Shown piece after piece: positions 19,396 through 27,653 of a stretch of 64,000 nucleotides of DNA. Position numbers and translations under genes: made by a program. The number at the start of each line of letters is the position of its first letter. The first letter of the stretch is position 1. The stretch spans positions 248,001 to 312,000 of the forward strand of contig NZ_JBMSEE010000002.1 in NCBI RefSeq assembly GCF_049446155.1, read 5' to 3'. The DNA comes from Rivibacter sp049446155. Lineage in GTDB: Bacteria > Pseudomonadota > Gammaproteobacteria > Burkholderiales > Burkholderiaceae_C. The notes under the pieces were generated by a model. That model was given only the letters and a program-made list of their open reading frames with translations, was not told where the DNA came from and did not search any database.

Positions 19396-20730
19396 ATGGC
19401 CGAGACCCGCTACCAGCAGCTCGTCGACGAACTGACCGCGCAGATCCGCAGCGGCCGTCTTCCGCCCGGCACGCGGCTGCCGACGCACCGCCTGCTGGCG
19501 CAGCGCCACGGCGTGGCGCTGGTGACGGCGTCGCGCGCCTATGCGCGGCTCGCGGAGCTCGGGTTGGTGAGCGGCGAGGTCGGGCGGGGGACCTTCGTGC
19601 GCGAGGTGGCGCTGCCGCGCGATCTGGGCCTCGATCAGCAGGCGGTGGCGGCCGGGCTGGTGGATCTCAACTTCAACTACCCCTCGCTGCCGGGCCAGGC
19701 CGATCTGCTGCGCGCCGCGCTGCGGCAGGTCGCGGCCAGCGGGGAGCTCGAGCCGTTGCTGCGCTACGCGCCGCACGGCGGGCGGCCGCACGAGCGCGCC
19801 TGCGTCGCCCGGCATCTCGCGGCGCGCGGCGTCGAGGCCGACGCGGCGCAAGTGATGATCGTCGACGGCGCACAGCAGGGCCTGGCCGTCACCGTGCTCG
19901 CGCTGCTGAAGCCGGGCGACGTGGTCGCGCTCGACGCCCTGACCTACCCGGGCTTCAAGGTCCTGGCCGAGATGCAGCGGCTCGAGCTGGCGCCGCTGCC
20001 GGCCCTGGGCCAGGGCTTCGATCCGGACGCTCTCGAGCGCCTGTGCCAGCGCCGGCGCGTGCGCGCGCTCTACACGATGCCGACGCTGCACAACCCGCTC
20101 GGCTGGGTGATGAGCGAAAGCCGGCGGCGTCGCGTCGCGGCCATCTGCCGGCGCCACGGCGTGCTCGTCATCGAGGACGCCGCCTACGCCTTTCTCGCGC
20201 CCGAGGCGGCGCCGCCGCTCGCGGCGCTGGCGCCCGAGTCGACGGTCTACGTCAGCGGCCTGTCCAAGAGCGTCGCGACCGGCCTGCGCTTCGGCTTCGT
20301 CGCCGCGCCGCCGCCGTGGGTCGCGAAGATCGAGCGCGCGATCCGCGCGACGACCTGGAGCACGCCAGGCCTGACGACGGCCATCGCCTGCCAGTGGCTG
20401 GACGACGGCACCGTCGAGCGGCTCGAGTCCGAGAAGCGCGCCGATGCGCGCTCGCGCCAGCAGATCGCCGCGCAGGCGCTCGCCGGCCTGCGCTGCGTGC
20501 GCCATCCGGCCTCGTACTTCGTCTGGCTGCCGCTGCCCGAGGAGACGCGCGCCGACCGCGTCGCCGCGGCGCTGATGCAAGAGGGCGTCTCGGTCTCCAC
20601 CGCTGAACCCTTCGCGGCGACCCGGCATGTGCCGCATGCCATACGCCTGGCCCTGGGCTCGGTGCCGCCGCACAGCCTGCGCGCGGCGCTGGGCACGGTG
20701 CGCCGGGTGGTGGAAGCGCAGTCCTGCTGA
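19396..20730 (+). CDS. MocR-type regulator (GntR HTH plus aminotransferase-like domain)
   Basis: A 444-residue fusion regulator. An N-terminal GntR winged helix (about residues 1-75: YQQLVDELTAQIRSGRLPPG, RLPTHRLLAQ) is joined to a fold-type I aminotransferase domain. PLP-site motifs are present: YTMPTLHNPLG, IEDAAYAFL and the lysine in YVSGLSKSVATGLRFG. MocR proteins use PLP to sense amino acids or amines. The divergent DJ-1/PfpI gene is the probable target. The stop is followed by about 110 bases without a gene before the phospholipase. Confidence 0.92.
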   Translation: MAETRYQQLVDELTAQIRSGRLPPGTRLPTHRLLAQRHGVALVTASRAYARLAELGLVSGEVGRGTFVREVALPRDLGLDQQAVAAGLVDLNFNYPSLPGQADLLRAALRQVAASGELEPLLRYAPHGGRPHERACVARHLAARGVEADAAQVMIVDGAQQGLAVTVLALLKPGDVVALDALTYPGFKVLAEMQRLELAPLPALGQGFDPDALERLCQRRRVRALYTMPTLHNPLGWVMSESRRRRVAAICRRHGVLVIEDAAYAFLAPEAAPPLAALAPESTVYVSGLSKSVATGLRFGFVAAPPPWVAKIERAIRATTWSTPGLTTAIACQWLDDGTVERLESEKRADARSRQQIAAQALAGLRCVRHPASYFVWLPLPEETRADRVAAALMQEGVSVSTAEPFAATRHVPHAIRLALGSVPPHSLRAALGTVRRVVEAQSC

Positions 20731-20839
20731 AGCGCGCTGCCGCGCTCGGGTTTCACCGGCCCGTCATCACCGCTGCCTACCGTGCGCGGGCGTTTGCGGC
20801 GTGCGCCGACCCACGCCCCGTCTGCCCGAAGAGGTTTGC

Positions 20840-22963
20840 ATGACCCGAGATACACGTTCGCGCCGCGAGGTGCTCAAGGCGCTGGCCGCCGTCGGTTCGC
20901 TCAGTGCGCTGCCCGACAGCATCCAGCAGGCACTCGCGGTGCCGGCCTACCAACGCACCGGCACCATCAAGGATGTGCAGCACATCGTCATCCTGACGCA
21001 GGAGAACCGCTCGTTCGACCACTACTTCGGCACGCTGCGCGGCGTGCGCGGCTTCGGCGATCCGCGTGCGGTGAAGCTGCCGTCGGGCAAGCCGGTGTGG
21101 CACCAGCCCGCAGGCGCCGGCGAAGTGCTGCCCTACCGCCCGCCGGTCGAGCACCTCGGCGCGCACTACCTGCCCGACCCGCCGCACGGCTGGAACGACG
21201 GCCACGCGGCCTGGAACCAGGGCCGCTACGACCAGTGGATCGCGAACAAGGGCATCGTCGCGATGACGCACAACCTGCGCCACGACGTGCCCTACCACTT
21301 CGCGCTGGCCGAGGCGTTCACGCTGTGCGACGCCTACCACTGCGCGCTGATGGGGCCGACCGACCCGAACCGCTACTACATGTGGACCGGCTGGGCCGGC
21401 AACGACGGCTCCGGCGGCGGCCCGGTGATCACCAACGCCGAACTCGGCTACGGCTGGAAGACCTTTCCCGAGCGCCTGCTCGAGGCCGGCATCAGCTGGA
21501 AGGTCTACCAGGACATCGGCGACGGCCTGTTCGCCAGCGACACCGTCTGGTGGGGCTGGACCGGCGACGCCTTCATCGGCAACTACGGCGACAACTCGCT
21601 GCTGTACTTCAAGCAGTACCAGAACGCGCCGGCCGGCTCGCCGCTGGCACTGCGCGCGAAGACCGGCACCGAGATCAAGAGCCTCAATCGCGACCCGATG
21701 CAGCTGCTGGCGGACTTTCGCGCCGACGTGATGGCCAACCGCCTGCCTCAGGTGAGCTGGATCGCCGCGCCCGAGGCCTACAGCGAGCACCCGAACTGGC
21801 CGACCGACTTCGGCGCCTGGTACATCTCGCGCGTGCTCGAGGCGCTGGTCGCCAACCCCGAGGTGTGGAGCAAGACGGTGCTCCTCATCAACTACGACGA
21901 GGAGGGCGGCTTCTTCGACCACATGGTGCCGCCGACGCCGCCGATGTCGGCCCAGCACGGCGCCTCGACGGTGCCGGTGACGAACGAGATCTTCCCCGGC
22001 GACGCGTCCGGCCATCCGGCCGGGCCCTATGGCCTGGGCCCGCGCGTGCCGCTGTTCGCCGTCTCGCCGTGGAGCCGCGGCGGCTGGGTCAACTCGCAGC
22101 TGTTCGACCACACCTCGGTGATCAAATTCATCGAGAAGCGCTTCGCCGACGAGCACCCGGGCCTGGTCGAAACCAACATCCAGCCGTGGCGCCGCGCGGT
22201 CACCGGCGACCTCACCTCGGTGTTCAACTTCAGGACGCCCAACGCCGCGCTGCCGGCGCTGCCCAGCGTCGCGCACTACATGCCGGTCGACAAGACCAAG
22301 CAGCCCGACATGGGTCTCGCGGTGCCGGGCACGCAGGCGCTGCCGCGGCAGGAGCGCGGCCTGCGCCGCTCGCGCGCGCTGCCCTACGAGCTGCACGCCG
22401 ACGGCGCGCTCGACGGCTCGAGCGGTGCGTTCAGGATCGCGATGTCCAACTCGGGCGATGCGACCGCGGTGTTCCAGGTGCGCTCGGGCAACTCGGCCGA
22501 CCTGCCGCGCTGCTACACGGTCGAGCCGGGCAAGCAGCTCGAGGGCGTGTGGCAGGCCGCCTGGGCCGGCCAGCCGCGCTACGACCTCGAGGTGCACGGC
22601 CCCAACGGCTTCCTGCGCGCCTACCGAGGCGCATCGGCCGGCGCGAGCCGCGCCAACGTGCAGGTGCGCGCGCGCTACGAGGACGCGCGCGGCCGCGACG
22701 ACGACGCGACGCTGGCGCTGGTCTTCGTCAACCGCTCGGCCCAGAAGGCGGTGCTGCGGATTGCCGACCAGTACGGCGGCCGCGCGCGCAAGATCGAGCT
22801 CGACGCCGGCCGCGAGCTGCGCCTGAAGTGGGAGGTCGAGCGCAGCGGCCGCTGGTACGACCTGGTGATCACGGTCGACGGCGACGCCGACTTCCGCGTG
22901 CAGCTGGCCGGGCGCGTCGAGAACGGCCGTGACGGCATCAGCGATCCGGCGTTCGGGAGCTGA
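20840..22963 (+). CDS. Tat-exported bacterial phospholipase C
   Basis: A 707-residue enzyme of the acid-phosphatase-like phosphoesterase superfamily. The N-terminus has a twin-arginine signal (SRREVLKALAAVGSL). The catalytic domain opens with HIVILTQENRSFDHYFGTLRGVRGF and contains MGPTDPNRYYMWTGW and YDEEGGFFDHMVPPTPP. Two C-terminal bacterial phospholipase C domains (about 520-700) follow. It should hydrolyse phosphatidylcholine-type lipids in the periplasm or outside the cell; non-hemolytic versus hemolytic type cannot be told. The ATG at 20840 follows GAAGAGG. Monocistronic; a strong hairpin follows at 22973-23003. Confidence 0.9.
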   Translation: MTRDTRSRREVLKALAAVGSLSALPDSIQQALAVPAYQRTGTIKDVQHIVILTQENRSFDHYFGTLRGVRGFGDPRAVKLPSGKPVWHQPAGAGEVLPYRPPVEHLGAHYLPDPPHGWNDGHAAWNQGRYDQWIANKGIVAMTHNLRHDVPYHFALAEAFTLCDAYHCALMGPTDPNRYYMWTGWAGNDGSGGGPVITNAELGYGWKTFPERLLEAGISWKVYQDIGDGLFASDTVWWGWTGDAFIGNYGDNSLLYFKQYQNAPAGSPLALRAKTGTEIKSLNRDPMQLLADFRADVMANRLPQVSWIAAPEAYSEHPNWPTDFGAWYISRVLEALVANPEVWSKTVLLINYDEEGGFFDHMVPPTPPMSAQHGASTVPVTNEIFPGDASGHPAGPYGLGPRVPLFAVSPWSRGGWVNSQLFDHTSVIKFIEKRFADEHPGLVETNIQPWRRAVTGDLTSVFNFRTPNAALPALPSVAHYMPVDKTKQPDMGLAVPGTQALPRQERGLRRSRALPYELHADGALDGSSGAFRIAMSNSGDATAVFQVRSGNSADLPRCYTVEPGKQLEGVWQAAWAGQPRYDLEVHGPNGFLRAYRGASAGASRANVQVRARYEDARGRDDDATLALVFVNRSAQKAVLRIADQYGGRARKIELDAGRELRLKWEVERSGRWYDLVITVDGDADFRVQLAGRVENGRDGISDPAFGS

Positions 22964-22972
22964 CGAGGGCGG

Positions 22973-23003
22973 GCATGCCGACGGCGCGGGGTCGTCGGCA
23001 TGC
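22973..23003. terminator. Hairpin after phospholipase C
   Basis: GCATGCCGAC at 22973-22982 and GTCGGCATGC at 22994-23003 form a perfect 10-base stem with an 11-base loop. It sits 10 bases after the phospholipase stop codon and before the next gene. No T-run follows, so termination or mRNA-end protection are both possible. Confidence 0.55.
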
Positions 23004-23040
23004 GCGGCGGCGCAGGGCACCGCTTCCTAGAATGGCGCCC

Positions 23041-23652
23041 ATGGAAACCGTGTTCTCCCGCGCGGACCGCGCGCTTCGCGCCTGCCGCAGCGCCGGCGCG
23101 GCGACGGCGCTGGCCCTGCTCGCCGCCTGCTCGACCACCGCCTCGCGCGACAGCGTCTACCAGCACGAGCGCTTTGAATCCACCGAGACCCACCTGCGCA
23201 GCCTCGACGCGCCGACCGTGCAGGTCTGTGAAGCGGCGCGGCGCGCGCTGCTGAGCCAGGGCTACCTGATCGTGCAGGCGCTGCGCGAGCAGGTCATCGC
23301 GCGCAAGAGCTTCCAGCCCGACCCCGAGGTCCACATGGAGCTGCAGTTCAACGTCGCCTGCGCGCCCGACGGCCGCACCGGCCGCAGCTCGCTGGCCTTC
23401 GCGACCGCGGTGCAGGACCGCTACACGCTCAAGAAGGCCGCCAACTCGGCCAGCCTGGGCGTCGGTGCGCTGGGCTCGCTGTCGGTGCCGCTGACGGCGA
23501 GCGACGAGTCGATGGTCAAGGTGGGCAGCGAGACGATCTCGTCGAGCGCCTTCTACGAGCGCTTCTTCGTGCTGGTCGAACGCTTCCTGAGCGACGCCGA
23601 CCCCGAGGCGGTGGAGGCGCCCGCGCCGTCCGCGCCGACGACGGGCCAGTAG
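23041..23652 (+). CDS. DUF2242-like outer-membrane lipoprotein
   Basis: A 203-residue lipoprotein precursor. The signal ends in a lipobox LLAAC (Cys near residue 30), followed by STTASRDSVYQHERFESTETH, a sequence typical of DUF2242 proteins. A beta-rich domain (GYLIVQALREQVIARKSFQPD, ELQFNVAC) follows. The function is unknown. The ATG at 23041 is chosen; another in-frame ATG lies 9 bases upstream. No operon partner. Confidence 0.75.
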   Translation: METVFSRADRALRACRSAGAATALALLAACSTTASRDSVYQHERFESTETHLRSLDAPTVQVCEAARRALLSQGYLIVQALREQVIARKSFQPDPEVHMELQFNVACAPDGRTGRSSLAFATAVQDRYTLKKAANSASLGVGALGSLSVPLTASDESMVKVGSETISSSAFYERFFVLVERFLSDADPEAVEAPAPSAPTTGQ

Positions 23653-23771
23653 CGGTCCGCGCCCCGCAGGCCATTAGCTGGCCTTATGGCGCTCGCTCCA
23701 ACTCGAATGGCCGCGTCGCGGGCATGGCGAATAGCATGGCCCCGTCGCCACCCAGCCGGAAAGGATTCCGC

Positions 23772-24659
23772 ATGCGCCACTCGATCCTCGTCGCCTTTGC
23801 CGCCGTGGCCGCCGCGTGCGGCAGCGCCGCTCTCGCCCAGACCACGCTCGAGAAGGTCAAGGCCAACGGCAGCATCTCGGTCGCCTACCGCGAGTCGTCG
23901 ATCCCGTTCTCCTACCTCGGCGCCGACGGCCAGCCCACCGGCTTCGGCTGGGAGATCTGCGGCAAGATCGTCGACGAGGTCAAGAAGGCCACCGGCCGCG
24001 CCGACCTCAAGGTCGAGACGCAGGCGGTGACCTCGCAGAACCGCATCCCGCTGATGCAAAACGGCACCATCGACATCGAGTGCGGTTCGACCACCAACAA
24101 CAGCGAGCGCGCCAAGCAGGTGGCGTTTGCGATCAACTACTTCTACACCGGCACGCGCTTCCTCGTGAAGGCCGGCTCGCCGGTCAAGAGCGTGGCCGAC
24201 CTCAAGGGCAAGAAGGTCGTCTCGACCACCGGCACCACCAACTACCAGGTGCTGCGCAAGGTCAACGCCGAGCGCGGCCTGGGCTTCGACCTCATCGCCG
24301 CGAAGGACCACGCCGACTCGGCGCTGCTGGTCCAGTCCGAGCGCGCCGACGCCTTCGGCATGGACGACATCCTGCTCTACGGCCTGCGCGCCAACGCGAC
24401 CAACCCGAACGAGCTGGCGATCGTCGGAGAGTCGATCCAGGTCGAGCCCTACGCGATCATGCTGCGCAAGGACGATCCGGCGTTCAAGAAGCTGGTCGAC
24501 GACACGCTGGTCGCGCTGATCAAGAGTGGGCAGTTCGAAGCGCTCTACAAGAAGTGGTTCCAGTCGCCGATCCCGCCCAAGGGCATCAACCTCAATGCGC
24601 CGATGAGCCCGGAGCTGCGCGACAACCTCAAGTTGCTTTCCGACAAGCCCGCGACTTGA
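23772..24659 (+). CDS. Periplasmic glutamate/aspartate-type ABC transporter binding protein
   Basis: A 295-residue solute-binding protein with a signal peptide (cleavage near AALA-QTT). TLEKVKANGSISVAYRESSIPFSYLG and GQPTGFGWEICGKIVDEVKK open the amino-acid-binding fold. IDIECGSTTNNSERAKQVAF and VSTTGTTNYQVLRKVN are close to the GltI type. It should bind an acidic amino acid. A ribosome binding site (AAAGGA) precedes the ATG. It is followed one base after its stop by an Asp/Glu racemase and then a D-amino-acid dehydrogenase. No permease or ATPase gene is present, so it must use a transporter encoded elsewhere or act as a sensor partner. Confidence 0.9.
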   Translation: MRHSILVAFAAVAAACGSAALAQTTLEKVKANGSISVAYRESSIPFSYLGADGQPTGFGWEICGKIVDEVKKATGRADLKVETQAVTSQNRIPLMQNGTIDIECGSTTNNSERAKQVAFAINYFYTGTRFLVKAGSPVKSVADLKGKKVVSTTGTTNYQVLRKVNAERGLGFDLIAAKDHADSALLVQSERADAFGMDDILLYGLRANATNPNELAIVGESIQVEPYAIMLRKDDPAFKKLVDDTLVALIKSGQFEALYKKWFQSPIPPKGINLNAPMSPELRDNLKLLSDKPAT

Positions 24660-24660
24660 G

Positions 24661-25383
24661 ATGCAGCCCGACGTGCGCGGCATCGTCGGCGTGCTCGGCG
24701 GCATGGGGCCGGCGGCGACGATCGACTTCATGAACAAGGTGCTGCGCGCGACGCCGGCCGAGTGCGACCAGCAGCACGTGCCGATGGTCGTGAGCTCGAT
24801 CCCGCAGGTGCCCGACCGCACCGAGGCCTTCCGCGGCGAGGGCGCCTCGCCGCTGGACGCGATGCTGGCCAGCGGCCAGCGCCTCGCCGACGCCGGCGCG
24901 CAGTTGATCGTGATGCCGTGCAACACCGCGCACCTGTGGTTCGATGAACTGCAGCGCGCGATCGGCCTGCCGATGCTGCATCTGGTCGAGGCCGCAATCG
25001 GCGAGGCCGTTGCGGTCGCGGGTGCGGGCGCGAAGCTCGGCCTCCTGGCCACCGACGCGACGCTGGCTTCGGGCCTCTACGTCAATCGCGGCGCGGCGTC
25101 GGTGCGGTGGCTGCTGCCCACGGCCGCCGAGACGCTGGAGCTCGTGATGCCCGGCATCGCCGACGTGAAGGCCGGCCGGCTCGAAGCGGGGGCCGAGCGC
25201 TTGCTGCAAGCCGCGCAGGCGCTGCAGCGGCGCGGCGCCGAGGTGCTGGTCCTCGGCTGCACCGAGATCCCGCTGGTGCTCGATGCCGCCAACGCGCCGC
25301 TGCCGGTGATCGACGCGACCGGCGCGCTGGCGCGCCGCGCGGTCGCGTGGTCGCTCGCGCAACGCGGCTCGCTGCACGACTGA
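24661..25383 (+). CDS. Aspartate/glutamate racemase family protein
   Basis: A 240-residue cofactor-independent racemase. GVLGGMGPAATIDFMNKV is the family opening; the two catalytic cysteines lie in VMPCNTAHLW (about residue 84) and LGCTEIPL (about residue 200). It interconverts L- and D-forms of aspartate or glutamate; which one is not clear. The ATG follows the upstream stop by one base and its own stop overlaps the next gene's ATG (TGATG), so the three are translated as one operon. Confidence 0.9.
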   Translation: MQPDVRGIVGVLGGMGPAATIDFMNKVLRATPAECDQQHVPMVVSSIPQVPDRTEAFRGEGASPLDAMLASGQRLADAGAQLIVMPCNTAHLWFDELQRAIGLPMLHLVEAAIGEAVAVAGAGAKLGLLATDATLASGLYVNRGAASVRWLLPTAAETLELVMPGIADVKAGRLEAGAERLLQAAQALQRRGAEVLVLGCTEIPLVLDAANAPLPVIDATGALARRAVAWSLAQRGSLHD

Positions 25384-26669
25384 TGCCCATGAACGGTCGA
25401 GTGCCGCCGGCGCAAGCGCGCCGCGTCTGCGTCGTCGGCGCGGGCATCGTCGGCTGCGCGACCGCCTACGCGCTGGCGCGCGAAGGCTGGGACGTCACGC
25501 TGGTCGACGCGCTCGCCGCGCCCGGCCAGGGCACCAGCCTCGCCAACGGCGCGCAGCTGAGCTACAGCTACGTCGAGCCGCTGGCCACGCCGGCCGCGCT
25601 GCGCGCGCTGCCGGGCTGGCTGCTCTCATCCGACGGGCCGCTGCGCTGGCGTCCGCGGCCCGATCTGGCGCACCTGCGCTGGCTGATGGCCTTCGTGCTC
25701 GCATGCCGCACATCGCAGGTGCGGCGCACGACGGCGGCGCTGCTCGCGCTGTCGTCGCTCAGCCGCGCGACGCTGCACCGCTGGCTCGACGAGCTGCCGC
25801 ACGTCGCGCGCGCCGCGGGCCATGCGCGGCCCGGCAAGCTCGTGATCTACCGCAAGCCCGAGCTGCGCCCGGGCGTCGAGCGCCAGCTCGCCTGGCAGCG
25901 CGAGCTGGGCTGCCGGCAAAGCCTCGTCGACGAGGCCGAGTGCCTGCGCCTCGAGCCGGCGCTCGCGGCCGCGCGGCGCGAGCGCATCGCCTTCGGCGTC
26001 TGGACCGAGGACGAAGAGGTGATCGACACCGCCGTGCTCGCGCGCGCGCTGGCCGGCGCGAGCCGCGCGCGGCTCTTGCTGAACCATCGCGTCACCGGCC
26101 TCGTGCGCGAGGGCGGCAGGATCCGCGGACTCACGCTCGACGGCGCCTGCCGCGAGATCGCGGCCGACCACGTCGTGCTGGCCGCCGGCAGCGCGATGAC
26201 CGCACTGCTCGCGCCGCTGCGCCTCGCGCTGCCGATCGAACCGATCAAGGGCTACAGCGTCACGCTGCCGATCGTGAACGCGAGCGCCGCGCCGCGCGCC
26301 AGCATCACCGACCAGTCGCGCAAGATGGTGTTCGCGCGGCTGGGCGAGAAGCTGCGCGTGGCCGGCTTCGCCGAACTGGTGGGGCAGGACCTGCGCGTCG
26401 ACGGCCAGCGCATCGAGGCGCTGTGCGAGGCGGCGCGCGCGCTCTTTCCCGAGGCCTGCGATACCGCGCAGCCGCAGCCCTGGGCGGGCCTGCGCCCGGC
26501 CACGCCGAGCGGGCGCCCGCTGGTCGGCGCACTCGGCTTCGACAACCTGTGGGTGCATGCGGGGCATGGCGCGCTGGGGCTCACGCTCGCACCGGGCAGT
26601 GCGGCGCTGCTGGCGCAGTTGATGGCGGGGGCGCCGGCGGCGGTGGACGCCGAGCTGTTCCGCCCCTGA
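25383..26669 (+). CDS. FAD-dependent D-amino-acid dehydrogenase (DadA-like)
   Basis: A 428-residue flavoenzyme of the DAO/DadA family: an N-terminal dinucleotide fold RVCVVGAGIVGCATAYALAREG, then LVDALAAPGQGTSLANGAQLSYSYVEPL, and a C-terminal WAGLRPATPSGRPLVGAL...GHGALGLTLAPG typical of D-amino-acid dehydrogenases. It should oxidise D-amino acids to 2-oxo acids and pass electrons to the respiratory chain. Placed after a racemase and an acidic amino-acid binding protein, it could complete a D-Asp/D-Glu (or racemised L-form) catabolic route. It converges on a LysR gene 9 bases away. Confidence 0.9.
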   Translation: MPMNGRVPPAQARRVCVVGAGIVGCATAYALAREGWDVTLVDALAAPGQGTSLANGAQLSYSYVEPLATPAALRALPGWLLSSDGPLRWRPRPDLAHLRWLMAFVLACRTSQVRRTTAALLALSSLSRATLHRWLDELPHVARAAGHARPGKLVIYRKPELRPGVERQLAWQRELGCRQSLVDEAECLRLEPALAAARRERIAFGVWTEDEEVIDTAVLARALAGASRARLLLNHRVTGLVREGGRIRGLTLDGACREIAADHVVLAAGSAMTALLAPLRLALPIEPIKGYSVTLPIVNASAAPRASITDQSRKMVFARLGEKLRVAGFAELVGQDLRVDGQRIEALCEAARALFPEACDTAQPQPWAGLRPATPSGRPLVGALGFDNLWVHAGHGALGLTLAPGSAALLAQLMAGAPAAVDAELFRP

Positions 26670-26678
26670 GTCCCTCGC

Positions 26679-27569
26679 TCAGGTCGCGCCGCCGGTCACC
26701 TTCCGAAACGCCGCAATGAAATCCGCCACCGGCTTCGGCGACCGCAGCCCTTGCGGCAGCAGCGCCTTCACCTCCACCGGCACCTCCGGCAGCAGCGCGC
26801 GCACATGCAGCGCCTCGCGCCGCCCGGCCTGCGCGGTGAACGAATCGATGATCGCCGGGCCGAAGCCGCGTTCGGCCAGGACCATCGCGATGTGGTGGGT
26901 CTGCACGGTGATGCCGGGCGGCGGCGCGATGCCCAGGCGCGTCCACTGGTCGGCCACCATCGCGCCGAGCGGGTCGCGCTCGTCGATGCGGATGAAGGGC
27001 TCGCGCAGCACGTCGTCGAGCGCCACCGTTGCGCGGCGGTCGGCCGCGCCGTCGCCGGCGCGCGAGACGCACACCAGCCGCCCGACCGCCACGCGCTCCT
27101 CGTGCAGCGCCGGATGCAGCAGGCTGCCGTAGACGATGCCAACGTCGCCTTCCTGCAGCGCGATCGCGCGCGCGATCTCGGCCGAATGCAGGCTGCGGAT
27201 CGACACCGGCAAATCGGGGTAGCGCTTGCGAAACAGCTGCAGCGCGTCGGGTAGCGTGCTGACGGCCAGCGAGGGCACCACGAGCACGCGCAGCTCGCTG
27301 CCTTCGCCGTGGCCCAGCGCCGCGGCGATGCGCCGCACCGACTCGAGCTGCGACATCAGCCGCTGCACCTCGGGATAGAGGGCCTGGCCCTCGTGCGTGG
27401 GCACGAGCCGGTTGCGCTGCCGCGTGAAGAGCGCGTAGCCGAGCTGCAGCTCGGCATGCTGCAGCGCCTGCGTCACCGCCGGCTGCGTCACGTGCAGCAG
27501 CCGCGCTGCGCCGCTCACCGTGCCGGTGAGCATCACCGCGTTGAACACCTCGATGTGCTTGAGCCGCAT
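26679..27569 (-). CDS. LysR-family transcriptional regulator
   Basis: A 296-residue LysR protein: MRLKHIEVFNAVMLTGTVSGAARLLHVTQPAVTQAL forms the helix-turn-helix, the rest is an effector-binding domain (VGIVYGSLLHP). The N-terminus resembles regulators of amino-acid catabolism. It is convergent with the D-amino-acid dehydrogenase gene, so it could regulate that operon only at a distance. The region to its right (27570-27653) is short, and the next gene points the same way. Effector and target are unknown. Confidence 0.9.
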   Translation of the reverse strand: MRLKHIEVFNAVMLTGTVSGAARLLHVTQPAVTQALQHAELQLGYALFTRQRNRLVPTHEGQALYPEVQRLMSQLESVRRIAAALGHGEGSELRVLVVPSLAVSTLPDALQLFRKRYPDLPVSIRSLHSAEIARAIALQEGDVGIVYGSLLHPALHEERVAVGRLVCVSRAGDGAADRRATVALDDVLREPFIRIDERDPLGAMVADQWTRLGIAPPPGITVQTHHIAMVLAERGFGPAIIDSFTAQAGRREALHVRALLPEVPVEVKALLPQGLRSPKPVADFIAAFRKVTGGAT

Positions 27570-27653
27570 CGTCCATCCGATCCTGGTGGGTCGGGGGCGA
27601 TGCTAGTGGGAACGGGCGGGAACGGGCGGCCGCCGCGTTCTGCGGCACGGCCC

